Shown in pieces: positions 26,829-36,055 of a stretch of 64,000 bases of DNA. A program made the translations under genes and the position numbers. Source of the DNA: Lwoffella lincolnii. Lineage in GTDB: Bacteria > Pseudomonadota > Gammaproteobacteria > Pseudomonadales > Moraxellaceae. The stretch spans positions 220,278-284,277 of the forward strand of contig NZ_MUYT01000001.1 of the NCBI RefSeq assembly GCF_002014765.1, in the 5' to 3' direction. The notes under the pieces are model-generated. The model worked only from the letters and a program-made list of their open reading frames with translations. It did no database searches and had not been told where the DNA came from. The stretch's first letter is position 1; every line of letters starts with the position of its first letter.

Positions 26829-28352
26829 ATGTCAAAAGAGCCCCAAACCCCAGAAACGCAAATCAGCGAAAATGATTTAATTGCTCAACGACTTACCAAA
26901 TTGCAAGAATTGCAAACAAAAGCCCAAGCCAATGGCAAAACTGCTTATCCAAATACTTTTAAGCGTGAAGATTACGCCCAAGATTTGCAAGAAAAATTCG
27001 CTAATGTGGATAAAGAAACCATTGAAAATGGCGAAAAAGTCTATGCCAAAGTGGCAGGGCGAATCATGCTTAACCGTGGCTCATTTATGGTACTGCAAGA
27101 CATGACTGGGCGTATTCAGTTGTATGTTGCTCGCAAAGAATTGAATGATGACACACTTGCCTTAATCAAAAGCTTGGATTTGGGTGATATTGTGGCGGTC
27201 AATGGTCATATTGGTCGTTCTGGCAAAGGTGATTTGTATGTGCATATTGAGACCCTTGAGTTATTAACCAAATCTTTGCGTCCACTGCCTGATAAATTTC
27301 ACGGTTTAAGCGACACCGAAGCCCGTTATCGCAGTCGTCATCTTGATTTGATGACCAATGATGACAGTCGTCATGCTTTTATCGTGCGTAGCCAAGTCAT
27401 TGCAGGCATTCGCAAGTTCATGCTTGGTGAACGCTTTATGGAAGTTGAAACGCCAATGATGCACGTCATTCCAGGCGGAGCGGTGGCTCGTCCGTTTGTT
27501 ACTCATCACAATGCGTTAGACATGCCGTTATTTTTGCGAATTGCCCCAGAGTTGTACCTTAAACGCCTTGTGGTTGGTGGCTTTGAACGGGTGTTTGAGA
27601 TTAACCGAAATTTTCGCAATGAAGGCGTATCGGCTCGCCATAACCCAGAATTTACCATGATTGAGTTTTATCAAGCTTATGCTGATTATCAAGATTTGAT
27701 GAAGTTGACCGAAGAGATGCTTGAGACTTTGGCAAATGACATTCTTGGCACAACAGAACTGAATTATCAACAAGAAGCGATTAGCTTAAAAGCCCCTTTT
27801 GTTCGTTTGCCAATGACCAAAGCCATTGAAAAATATGCACAAAACTTTGACATGAGCAAAATTAACGACCGTGCGTATTTGGCAGATTATGTCAAAAATG
27901 AGCTCAATCAGGAAGTGAAAGACATCTTTGGTATTGGCAAATTACAAACCATTGTGTTTGAAGAAACCGCAGAAACCAGATTGCGTCAGCCAACGTTCAT
28001 CACTGAATACCCAGCAGAAACATCACCACTGGCTCGCCGTAATGATGCCAACCCACAAATTACCGACCGTTTTGAGTTGTTTATTGGTGGGCGAGAGATA
28101 GCCAATGGCTTTAGTGAGCTGAATGATCCAATAGACCAAGCCGAACGCTTTAGACAACAAGTGGCAGAAAAAGACGCAGGCGATGATGAAGCCATGCACT
28201 ATGACGCTGAGTTTATTGAAGCGTTAGAATACGGTTTGCCACCCACAGCAGGGGAGGGTATTGGCATTGATCGTTTGGTGATGTTATTTACCGATGCCCC
28301 AAGTATCCGAGATGTGATTTTGTTCCCCCACATGAGGCGTAAGGAGCAGTGA
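26829..28352 (+). CDS. lysS: Lysyl-tRNA synthetase (class II)
   Basis: Charges tRNA-Lys. Seen: an N-terminal OB-fold anticodon-binding domain (about 60-170, KVAGRIMLNRGSFMVLQDMTGRIQLYV), class II motif 1 (RKFMLGERFMEVETPMM), motif 2 (FRNEGVSARHNPEFTMIEFYQAY) and motif 3 (GEGIGIDRLVMLFTD). Length of 507 aa is normal. AAGG lies eight bases before the ATG. Confidence 0.98.
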   Translation: MSKEPQTPETQISENDLIAQRLTKLQELQTKAQANGKTAYPNTFKREDYAQDLQEKFANVDKETIENGEKVYAKVAGRIMLNRGSFMVLQDMTGRIQLYVARKELNDDTLALIKSLDLGDIVAVNGHIGRSGKGDLYVHIETLELLTKSLRPLPDKFHGLSDTEARYRSRHLDLMTNDDSRHAFIVRSQVIAGIRKFMLGERFMEVETPMMHVIPGGAVARPFVTHHNALDMPLFLRIAPELYLKRLVVGGFERVFEINRNFRNEGVSARHNPEFTMIEFYQAYADYQDLMKLTEEMLETLANDILGTTELNYQQEAISLKAPFVRLPMTKAIEKYAQNFDMSKINDRAYLADYVKNELNQEVKDIFGIGKLQTIVFEETAETRLRQPTFITEYPAETSPLARRNDANPQITDRFELFIGGREIANGFSELNDPIDQAERFRQQVAEKDAGDDEAMHYDAEFIEALEYGLPPTAGEGIGIDRLVMLFTDAPSIRDVILFPHMRRKEQ

Positions 28353-28377
28353 TGGCACTGATGTCAACATAAGAACA

Positions 28378-29769
28378 ATGATTTTAACACAAGGGCAACA
28401 AGTCGCCATGAAAATCAACCACCACCAATCTCACCAAACAGCCACCGTTTCAAAACCCAATACGGTGGTCAGCCCATCATCGCAAACAGATACCGAACAG
28501 TCCAAACCAAAGCATAGCCAAGCGGTGGTGATGGGTTTTGAAAGCATTTTAAATGACACGTTTTTATCCATGTATGTGCAATTGGAATTGGCAACGTCAT
28601 TCAATGCAGGTTATGATGCGGTGCTTAAAATAGGTAATGCTCGCATTTATCTGTTGTATGACAAAATCGGATTTTTTTCAGATACTGAGCATGTGTCTAA
28701 AAATGCCCTACACCAACACAGCCAAGCGTCAGTGAATGATTTGATAAAACGACACCTTAACATTCAGCAACGCCTGCCAAACCAACGCCCGCCAAATCAT
28801 AAAGACACTCAGCAAAGCGGTCAGTCGCCAAAGACGTTTTTTGTGGGACTGTCAGATTTATCAGTCACCTTTAATGAACAAGATTATCAAATCAACCACC
28901 AGTTTGGCAGTGCGTATTTTCAAGAGCAGTGCGTGCTAGATTATGACGATGCACATCGGGTGCTGTTGGTATATGGATTAAAAAGCTTTGTGCAAATCAT
29001 TCAAATACTAAACACCCCTGATGATTTGGTGGCATTTTTTGAATATCACCGTCAAGCGTTGGTTAATATGACGGTGTATCCCAATGAAATGGTGTTGGCA
29101 CAGACCTTCATTCATTCGCCTGAGTTTTATCAGCGAGCATGGCAAGTTGAAAATGAACTTATCAGCATTGGTATGTTGGATAAACATGACACTCGTTTGG
29201 TCAATGCCATGCAAAAAGGTGATGAACACATCACCAAACAACTGATAGAAAAAATGATGGTTTGCTCAAATATTTGGGTCAAATTGGTGCGTCAGCTGAC
29301 CCAGCGACTTTATGAAAACACCATGACCTTAGATGATAAAGCCAAGCAGATGCTCAGCTTATTGGTGCAAGAATCGCTATACACTCGTATGAAGCTGATG
29401 GAAGATGTGCTTGATTATGCCAACATGCCATTAGAAGACCGCCGTCAAGGATATGTGTTGTATCAGCATTCCTATAGCGAGTTTGGTCGTCCATACATGT
29501 TGATTGTCTATGCCAAAGATTCCAATAGCTTACTGACACGGCAAAGAATCAACCAAGATAACATGGACTTGCTGATTGACTTAAACAGCGAGTTGCAAGA
29601 CCCTGTGATGAATGATTTATTTTTGTTGGGATTTGACATGTCTCAAGCAAATGAAGAAGGGCAAGTTAACGTAACCATGGACGTGTATCATCAACCTGCA
29701 TCTAAAATGTCAGAACTGGAGCGTTATTTGCATCGTCAGCTCACCGAACTAAAACAAGCTCAAAGATGA
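28378..29769 (+). CDS. Unrecognised 463-residue protein between lysS and dnaX
   Basis: I do not recognise a family. Seen: no signal peptide or transmembrane segment, a Gln/Ser/Thr/His-rich N-terminus (about 1-45), a region with GFESILNDTFLSMYVQLELA, a polar Gln/Asn/Pro-rich stretch (about 115-155), and a long mostly helical C-terminal half (EFYQRAWQVENELISIGMLD, LDDKAKQMLSLLVQ, MKLMEDVLDYANMPLEDRR). Composition suggests a soluble cytoplasmic protein. An internal ATG at 28408 (MKINHHQS) could be the start; neither has an obvious ribosome-binding site. It lies 25 bp after lysS and 42 bp before dnaX, so all three are probably co-transcribed. Confidence 0.7.
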   Translation: MILTQGQQVAMKINHHQSHQTATVSKPNTVVSPSSQTDTEQSKPKHSQAVVMGFESILNDTFLSMYVQLELATSFNAGYDAVLKIGNARIYLLYDKIGFFSDTEHVSKNALHQHSQASVNDLIKRHLNIQQRLPNQRPPNHKDTQQSGQSPKTFFVGLSDLSVTFNEQDYQINHQFGSAYFQEQCVLDYDDAHRVLLVYGLKSFVQIIQILNTPDDLVAFFEYHRQALVNMTVYPNEMVLAQTFIHSPEFYQRAWQVENELISIGMLDKHDTRLVNAMQKGDEHITKQLIEKMMVCSNIWVKLVRQLTQRLYENTMTLDDKAKQMLSLLVQESLYTRMKLMEDVLDYANMPLEDRRQGYVLYQHSYSEFGRPYMLIVYAKDSNSLLTRQRINQDNMDLLIDLNSELQDPVMNDLFLLGFDMSQANEEGQVNVTMDVYHQPASKMSELERYLHRQLTELKQAQR

Positions 29770-29811
29770 TTTTTAACCTTTAACCTTTAATAAATTCTTG
29801 ATAAATTTTTA

Positions 29812-31821
29812 ATGAACCAAGCCCAAACCCAAGCCACGCAACCAACCGCCAACGCTTCTTTAACAATGCCTTATCAGGTGTTGGCAAGAAAATATCGCCC
29901 ACACAATTTTCATGAATTGGTTGGGCAAGAGCATGTCAGTCGTGCATTAATCAACGCCATTGAGCAAAATCGCCTGCACCATGCGTATCTATTTACAGGC
30001 ACTCGTGGTGTGGGCAAGACCACCATCGCTCGCATTTTAGCAAAATGTCTTAATTGTGAGACGGGCATGACCAGTACACCATGCGGGGTTTGTGGTCATT
30101 GTGTGGCAATAGATCAAGGGCGATTTATTGACTTAATTGAGATTGATGCTGCTTCTCGTACCAAGGTTGAAGACACCCGAGAGTTGTTGGAAAACGTGCC
30201 TTACGCCCCAACACAAGGTCGTTATAAAGTGTATTTGATTGATGAAGTACACATGCTCTCTACCCACAGTTTTAATGCCTTGCTCAAAACCTTAGAAGAG
30301 CCACCAGAGCATGTGAAATTTTTGCTTGCCACCACCGACCCACAAAAACTACCAATTACCGTGATTTCTCGTTGTTTGCAGTTTGTGTTAAGACCATTAA
30401 CCGAGTCTCAGCTTTTTGGCCATTTGCAACATGTGTTGGATAAAGAGCAAATCAGCCATCAACCAGAAGCCTTATGGCAATTGGCACATTCAGCACATGG
30501 CTCAGTGCGAGATGGGCTGTCATTGACTGATCAAGCCATTGCTTTTGCTGATGGGCAATTAACAGAAGCGTTGGTTGTTGATATGTTGGGCGTGATTAAC
30601 GCCACCGATTTACAAGCTTTGCTGACGGCCATTCATCATGACGACCGTCATGGTGTCATGGGCATCTTAATGCAGATGCGACAAAAGAGCTTGGATGCTG
30701 GCAATGTGTTAAATGAGTTATCAGACCTTTTGCACCACTTGGCGTTATTACAGCTATTGCCAGAGATGGACTTGGGCATATCACCCCAGAAGTTAGCTAA
30801 ACGCCAACAGCTGGCTTGGCAAATTCCCAGTGAGACTTTGCAACTGTATTATGAAATCGTCAACAAGTCTCGTGAATCTTTGTCATTGGCTCATTCACCG
30901 ACACAAGCGTTGGAGATGTGTCTATTGCGTTTGCTTGCCTTTAGACCACTTGGTTCAAATGAAGCATGGGTGGGTCATGTCAGCCATCATCACAATCATG
31001 AACATAAACACAATCATGAACATGAGTATCATCATGAACATGATGAGCATCAGCATCAATATGATGAGTCATCTGATAACCAAAAGCATGCCTTAAATGA
31101 CGGCATACAAAATGATAACGAAAATCATGGCAATCCTCATGACAGTCATCACGCCAATGGTGATGTTCCAAACAATGATGACGGACATCAACACGGACAT
31201 CAACAAAGTAACACATCAACGCCAACAATAATCGAACCAATTGAACAATCTTTAACCGAAACAGAATTAACCGCAGCAACGCCAACCAAACTACCGACCG
31301 AACCAGCGTCAGTATCTGCCAATGACCCAAGGTCGTTGTTGCAATGTCCTCCAGCTGACTTGACTGGACAATGGAATGAAAAAAAATGGGATTACTGGCT
31401 ATTTCTTGCCAGACAAGAAGAGCGTCTTAGCACAGATGAATTGGCACTTGCCAATCAAGGGGTCATGACAGGTGATATGCAGGGCGAAAGTGTGTTTGTC
31501 AGCCAGACACAAGCCAAAAACTTTATCAACGTTTTTGAGCGATTGGTGGGCGTGTTGCAACAAGATTTCCCCAATGCCAATTTTCAGCTAACCGCTGACG
31601 CATCGTTAGCCGATATGATGCAAAAAACAGACGAGCCTAAATTACCAAAAGAAAGACAAAAACATCGACAAAATTTGGCAGAGCAACAAGCCATTAAACT
31701 TCTGGAACAAACACCTGTCATGCAACAATTAAAACAGCAGTCAGGAGCAACGATTAATCAGATAAAACTTAGGGCATATTCTCAATATGAGACATCTAAA
31801 AGACAAGTAAAGGACATCTGA
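29812..31821 (+). CDS. dnaX: DNA polymerase III gamma/tau subunit
   Basis: Clamp-loader ATPase that also couples polymerases and helicase. Seen: MPYQVLARKYRPHNFHELVGQ, Walker A GTRGVGKT at 63-70, a zinc module from CLNCETGM to CGVCGHC, the DEVHMLS Walker B, LLATTDPQKLPITVISRCLQF with the arginine finger, and a C-terminal tau region after about residue 505 (WNEKKWDYWLF). Between them, about residues 387-470 form a striking His/Asp/Asn/Glu-rich linker (VSHHHNHEHKHNHEHEYHHE). A run of eight A at 31379-31386 within the tau part is a possible slippage site; the -1 frame there stops after about 15 codons. 669 aa. Confidence 0.96.
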   Translation: MNQAQTQATQPTANASLTMPYQVLARKYRPHNFHELVGQEHVSRALINAIEQNRLHHAYLFTGTRGVGKTTIARILAKCLNCETGMTSTPCGVCGHCVAIDQGRFIDLIEIDAASRTKVEDTRELLENVPYAPTQGRYKVYLIDEVHMLSTHSFNALLKTLEEPPEHVKFLLATTDPQKLPITVISRCLQFVLRPLTESQLFGHLQHVLDKEQISHQPEALWQLAHSAHGSVRDGLSLTDQAIAFADGQLTEALVVDMLGVINATDLQALLTAIHHDDRHGVMGILMQMRQKSLDAGNVLNELSDLLHHLALLQLLPEMDLGISPQKLAKRQQLAWQIPSETLQLYYEIVNKSRESLSLAHSPTQALEMCLLRLLAFRPLGSNEAWVGHVSHHHNHEHKHNHEHEYHHEHDEHQHQYDESSDNQKHALNDGIQNDNENHGNPHDSHHANGDVPNNDDGHQHGHQQSNTSTPTIIEPIEQSLTETELTAATPTKLPTEPASVSANDPRSLLQCPPADLTGQWNEKKWDYWLFLARQEERLSTDELALANQGVMTGDMQGESVFVSQTQAKNFINVFERLVGVLQQDFPNANFQLTADASLADMMQKTDEPKLPKERQKHRQNLAEQQAIKLLEQTPVMQQLKQQSGATINQIKLRAYSQYETSKRQVKDI

Positions 31822-31980
31822 ATAATGTCTAAAAATTACCTGATTTAAAAAACTGATAGTTGTTTAATAATGTTAACCAATTTTCGATAAAGTGTCATTT
31901 TATGTGCTTAGAATGTGTCTAAATGGATAAGTTATTCATATATAATCTGTCATAATAACTGTATGAATTTTTTATTGATA

Positions 31981-32022
31981 AGTAACTTAGGCTTAGTAAC
32001 TTAGGCTTAGTAACTTAGGGTT
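31981..32022 (+). repeat. Three 14-bp tandem repeats upstream of the LysR gene
   Basis: AGTAACTTAGGCTT at 31981-31994 and 31995-32008, with a third copy ending GGTT at 32009-32022. The array ends 19 bp before the start codon, so it lies in the immediate leader. Confidence 0.93.
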
Positions 32023-32041
32023 AAATAAGGTTAGAAAAGAT

Positions 32042-32947
32042 ATGTTAGAGAATTTGCGTGGAATGGCAGTATTTGCAAGCGTTGTTGACCATGGCTCGTT
32101 CAGTGGGGCTGCTAAATCATTGGGCATCACCACCAGTGCTGTTAGTCAGCAAATTCGCGCCCTTGAAGAAGACTTGGGCGTTATTTTGCTCCACCGTTCC
32201 ACTCGCAAACTTAACCTAACCGAAGCAGGGCAGGGTTTTTATACCGCTGCTAAAGATGTGGTTAGCGCCGCTGAAGAAGGTCGAATGCGTGTCAATCAAC
32301 TGCGAGATGATTTGGCAGGAACATTACGCATCGCCACCACGCCACAGTTGGGGGTTAATCACATTTTGCCAGCCATATCTGGCTGGGTTAGTCGCCATAA
32401 CGAGCTAAATATCGATTTTTTGGCAGATAATCGCTACATTGATATGATTGAAGAGCGTGTTGATTTGTCTATCCGTATTGGCTCAATGTCGCTTGAATCT
32501 CGCCTTAGTGCTCACTTTTTTGCCAATGTGCGACAAGTATTGGTGGCATCGCCCAGTTATTTAAATAAACACGAACCCATACAAACCCCAAAAGATTTAT
32601 CTTCACATTTATTCATTGGCATTGAGCTGATGAAAGATGGGCATCTGCTGGATTTTGCTGAACACGACAGCAATAAAAAAACTCGCATTAAAATGAGCAG
32701 TCGTTTTACCACCAATAATGTGATGATGGCAACCACCATGGCATTACAAGGCTATGGTTTGGTGCGATTGATGGCGTTAGATGCCAAGCCTTATCTACAA
32801 TCAGGTGAGTTAATTGAAGTCTTACCTAATTACGATTTGCCCAGTAGTGTGTTGTATGCCGCCACGCTAAAAAAAGAACGCCAGCCTGTTAAAGTTGAGC
32901 GTTGTTTAGAAATGTTACAAGCGTATTTTCAAAACATCAATGAATAA
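32042..32947 (+). CDS. LysR-family transcriptional regulator
   Basis: DNA-binding regulator. Seen: an N-terminal winged helix-turn-helix (SFSGAAKSLGITTSAVSQQI, then ALEEDLGVILLHRSTRKLNLTEAG) and a C-terminal effector-binding domain (about 90-295, TLRIATTPQLGVNHILPAI). Length of 301 aa is standard. It does not stand divergent to an obvious target: upstream is dnaX in the same direction and downstream is convergent asd, so the regulon cannot be guessed from context. The N-terminal pattern is of the broad CrgA/DmlR-like subgroup. Confidence 0.93.
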   Translation: MLENLRGMAVFASVVDHGSFSGAAKSLGITTSAVSQQIRALEEDLGVILLHRSTRKLNLTEAGQGFYTAAKDVVSAAEEGRMRVNQLRDDLAGTLRIATTPQLGVNHILPAISGWVSRHNELNIDFLADNRYIDMIEERVDLSIRIGSMSLESRLSAHFFANVRQVLVASPSYLNKHEPIQTPKDLSSHLFIGIELMKDGHLLDFAEHDSNKKTRIKMSSRFTTNNVMMATTMALQGYGLVRLMALDAKPYLQSGELIEVLPNYDLPSSVLYAATLKKERQPVKVERCLEMLQAYFQNINE

Positions 32948-33008
32948 AGCATGAATAAATCATCAATGGACGACGCTGATTCATCATTGATGACACCTGC
33001 CTTAAAAT

Positions 33009-33037
33009 CCCCCTTAACCCTGATTGGTTTAAGGGGG
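33009..33037. terminator. Bidirectional hairpin between the LysR gene and asd
   Basis: CCCCCTTAA and TTAAGGGGG form a nine-pair stem with an 11-base loop between convergent genes. A short T-rich tail follows on both strands, weak on the plus strand. Confidence 0.65.
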
Positions 33038-33108
33038 TTGTTGGCTTAAAAGGGTGAATTCAGTTTAAATGAGCTTAAAGAATCATGTTTTATGTTCGGT
33101 GTGCTGTT

Positions 33109-34242
33109 TTATGCTTTATGATTTTTAATGATGCCAAGCATACGGCGTAATGGTTCTGCCGCTCCCCAAAGTAATTGGTCGCCCACCGCAAAGGCGCTTA
33201 AGTATTGCTCACCCATGTTCAGCTTACGCAAACGCCCCACTGCCACAGTCAATGTGCCAGAAACGGCAACAGGAGTCAGACGCTCCATGGTGGCTTGTTT
33301 GTCATTTTCTACCACATCTAGCCAAGCGTTGTCGCTGTTTTTTAACGCATGTTCAATGTCTTGTAATGGCACATTGTGTTTAAGCTTAATGGTCATCGCC
33401 AATGAGTGGCAACGCATTGCCCCGATACGCACGCACAGCCCATCAATGGCAATGCGATTGGCATCGGTTTTGCCTAAGATTTTATTACTCTCAACACTGC
33501 CTTTCCATTCTTCTTTTGACTGACCATTGTCTAATTGGCCATCAATATAAGGGATAAGACTGCCTGCTAATGGCACACCAAAGTATTGTGTGGGGAAGTT
33601 ATCGCCACGTTGAGTATCGATAATGGTTTTATCAATCTGCAAAATGGCACTGGCAGGGTCGGCCAATTTATCTTTGACGCTGTCATGTAAAACCCCCATG
33701 CCTGCTATCAACTCTCGCATGTTGTTTGCACCACCACCACTGGCGGCTTGATAAGTCATGCAAGACACCCATTCTACCCAGTCTTGTTTGAACAACTCCC
33801 CAATTGCCATCAACATCAAAGACACGGTACAGTTACCACCGATAAAGTCTTTTACCCCATGATTAAGGGCATCTTTAATCAACTCACCATTAATGGGGTC
33901 TAGCACAATCACACTGTCTTCTGCCATGCGTAAGCTGCTGGCAGCATCAATCCAATAACCTTGCCACCCAGAATCTCGTAAGGGCTTATGCACTTGGTTG
34001 GTGTAGTCGCCACCTTGACAGGTGATGATGACGTCACATTGGCTTAAGGCATCAATGTCGTGAGCGTCTTTAAGTTTGCTGGCAGGCACACCATCAAAGT
34101 TAGGGGCATCACCGCCAGCATTACTGGTAGAAAAAAACGTCGGAATAATGCCTGTAAAATCCTTCTCAGCCTGCATGCGTTGCATCAGAACTGAGCCAAC
34201 CATGCCACGCCAACCCACAAATCCTACCGACAGTTCACTCAT
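33109..34242 (-). CDS. asd: Aspartate-semialdehyde dehydrogenase
   Basis: Reduces aspartyl phosphate to the semialdehyde, the branch point for lysine/diaminopimelate, threonine and methionine. Seen: the NADP-binding start VGFVGWRGMVGSVLMQRM, catalytic Cys138 in GGNCTVSLMLMAIGELF, and the substrate-binding VRIGAMRCHSLAMTIKL with the conserved His. It matches the gammaproteobacterial type closely. I place the start at 34242 (MSELSVGFVGW) because AAGGA lies nine bases upstream; the frame extends 14 codons further. lysC, the preceding pathway step, is 6.5 kb away in the same direction. Confidence 0.97.
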   Translation of the reverse strand: MSELSVGFVGWRGMVGSVLMQRMQAEKDFTGIIPTFFSTSNAGGDAPNFDGVPASKLKDAHDIDALSQCDVIITCQGGDYTNQVHKPLRDSGWQGYWIDAASSLRMAEDSVIVLDPINGELIKDALNHGVKDFIGGNCTVSLMLMAIGELFKQDWVEWVSCMTYQAASGGGANNMRELIAGMGVLHDSVKDKLADPASAILQIDKTIIDTQRGDNFPTQYFGVPLAGSLIPYIDGQLDNGQSKEEWKGSVESNKILGKTDANRIAIDGLCVRIGAMRCHSLAMTIKLKHNVPLQDIEHALKNSDNAWLDVVENDKQATMERLTPVAVSGTLTVAVGRLRKLNMGEQYLSAFAVGDQLLWGAAEPLRRMLGIIKNHKA

Positions 34243-34837
34243 AAGCGTTAATCCTTCTTGACAATATAAATCACAATCAATCAATGAATAAAAAAATCAA
34301 TGAATAAATAATGAATAAAATAAATAAAAGAGACATGAATAAAAAGACACATGATGGCAATTGCCAATTTGCCATATTAGCAAACTTTTTATCTGTTCGC
34401 ATCTATGTTGAGAAATTTTATGTTGAGAGATTTTATGATTGTATGATGAAGTCAAAAATATCAACACAAAAATATCAACACAAAAATGTCAGCAAATGCT
34501 TACAACACAATCCGCTTTTGTCAGCTGGGCAAATTGGCACAATTTGCTAAAATGTCCCCATCAGCACAAGGAAATCAAGGATTGATGTCAGTGTTGAGAT
34601 TAAACTTCTTTCTACTTGCCACTTTTTGGTTGAATGGATTGGGTTTGATTTGATAAGGAATGTCGTTTGCGTCGTGTCGTTGTTTCGCTTTTGGCAAAGT
34701 TTCGCTTTTGGCAAAAAGCGACATTGACGTAAAAGTAAAAATAGCAAGTTCATAACTCGGTTAATGACTCAGTTTATCGCTAAGTTCATAAAACTAAGCT
34801 CATAAAACTAAGCTCATGGCTAAGTCTCCTCCTAGAC
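34243..34837. other. Long non-coding stretch, candidate small-RNA locus on the plus strand
   Basis: About 600 bp upstream of asd without a recognisable protein gene. Seen: tandem units AAAAATATCAACAC (34454-34491), a duplicated CGCTTTTGGCAAA near 34686-34714, and 14-bp units TAAGTTCATAAAAC / TAAGCTCATAAAAC (34781-34820). The asd promoter should lie near the left end. The stretch is closed on the right by a strong plus-strand terminator, implying a rightward transcript with no protein gene. A possible promoter is TTGGTT (34626-34631), 17 bp, TTTGAT (34649-34654), weakly supported. No known RNA family (tmRNA, 6S, RNase P, SRP) motif was seen. Confidence 0.45.
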
Positions 34838-34869
34838 CCCAAGCGTTTGCCCTCGCTTGGGTTTTTTTT
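34838..34869 (+). terminator. Strong plus-strand intrinsic terminator without an assigned gene
   Basis: CCCAAGCG, an eight-base loop, CGCTTGGG, then eight T. The T-run is only on the plus-strand side, so it ends rightward transcription. The neighbouring glycosyltransferase and asd are both on the minus strand. Confidence 0.88.
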
Positions 34870-34879
34870 ATGCTCTTTA

Positions 34880-36055
34880 TTATGCACTGTTTTTGGCGAT
34901 TTGGGTTGGTTGGCTAAAAAAAGGCGGTATTGGTTCACCGTCTATCAGATGTTGATAGACGGCAAAAGTATCATCAATGGTTTGTGTTAACTCAAACTCT
35001 TGTGGCATGGGTGGTCGACTAACAATGTCCAGTTGATTTTTGATGATTTTAATTAAAGTAGTGGCATTTTGCTGTTTGACTAACCCTTGTGGGTAAAGTG
35101 GTCTTAAAATCTCAGAATACGCCGCTTTATCCCAACCAACCACAGGTGTGCCTAAATGCAGGGCTTGTAAGATGGTGATGCCAATGGATTCAGGTTCATT
35201 TGCCAATGCCACCACCACATTGGCAGCGGCCAGCCACTCACGCATGTCATTACGCCGACTGCCCACAAAGCTAATGTGGTCTTGCAGTTCTAACGCATAC
35301 GCACGTTGGCGAAATTCTTCATACACAATGTCGCCATTATCTTTGTCGTCATCCATGATGATGATGTGCAAGTTTGGATATGTTTCAGCCAAATTACCCA
35401 AAATATCAATCAGCCATTCTTGCCCATATTGTTTGCCAATTAGGGTAGGAAACAGCAACCATTTTTTATGTTCAAGTTCAGGGAATTCAGCAAAAGTACG
35501 CCGTAACCAATACACAGATGGGTTGTAGCGATAAGGATACATGCGAGTGTCCACACCACGATAGATGCGTACAATCGATTTATCTGCCAGTTGATGCTCA
35601 GACAGCCCTGCCATTAAGTATTGGGTAACGCTGTCTGAAACGGTGATGATGACATCAGACATCAGTAAGGCTCTGGCATAGCGGTTGATGGGATAAAAAC
35701 CATACATGGTGCTGACTAATTTGGGGTTTTTATTAAGCTTGGCTTTTCTTAATGCCCAATACAATACCCATGCAGGTGTGCGTGAGTGCATATGAATGAT
35801 GTCAGGTTGATACTGTTCAATCAGTTTGCGTAAAGCCCTTATTTTTAATAAAGACAGCCAAGATTTTTTTTTCATCTCAAGTTGGTGATATTGATTGCCT
35901 TCTCGGATAAGGCGTTTAACCAAGTCGTCATTCATATCAGCACTGGCGATGATGATGGATTGACCACCATTTTTGATGACCTTACGCCCCAGCTGATAAA
36001 TGCCTCGCTCAGATTCATCATGTTTGAGTGAAGACAACAGACGCATGACAATCAT
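34880..36055 (-). CDS. GT4-family glycosyltransferase
   Basis: Probable retaining glycosyltransferase with GT-B fold acting on a surface glycan. Seen: an N-terminal Rossmann region with HDESERGIYQLGRKVIKNGG and IIHMHSRTPAW, and the C-terminal donor site (about 280-345) GSRRNDMREWLAAANVVVAL followed by EPESIGITILQALHLGTPVVG, the E-x7-E-like motif of GT4. 391 aa, cytoplasmic face. No other LOS or capsule genes adjoin it, so the acceptor is unknown; a lipooligosaccharide core role is plausible for this genus. It stands alone, flanked by unusually long non-coding regions on both sides. Confidence 0.87.
   Translation of the reverse strand: MIVMRLLSSLKHDESERGIYQLGRKVIKNGGQSIIIASADMNDDLVKRLIREGNQYHQLEMKKKSWLSLLKIRALRKLIEQYQPDIIHMHSRTPAWVLYWALRKAKLNKNPKLVSTMYGFYPINRYARALLMSDVIITVSDSVTQYLMAGLSEHQLADKSIVRIYRGVDTRMYPYRYNPSVYWLRRTFAEFPELEHKKWLLFPTLIGKQYGQEWLIDILGNLAETYPNLHIIIMDDDKDNGDIVYEEFRQRAYALELQDHISFVGSRRNDMREWLAAANVVVALANEPESIGITILQALHLGTPVVGWDKAAYSEILRPLYPQGLVKQQNATTLIKIIKNQLDIVSRPPMPQEFELTQTIDDTFAVYQHLIDGEPIPPFFSQPTQIAKNSA

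Noticed and set aside
30830..31330. His-, Met- and Ile-rich frames on both strands within dnaX
   Set aside because: These mirror the CAT-rich repeats of the tau linker and have no independent start signals.
34311..34550. A 79-codon plus-strand frame upstream of asd
   Set aside because: It encodes mainly Asn, Lys, Ile and tandem QKYQHKN produced by the local 14-bp repeats, and lacks a plausible ribosome-binding site.
34838..34869. Terminator for the glycosyltransferase gene
   Set aside because: That gene runs on the minus strand, where the hairpin is not followed by T residues; the T-run is on the plus strand.
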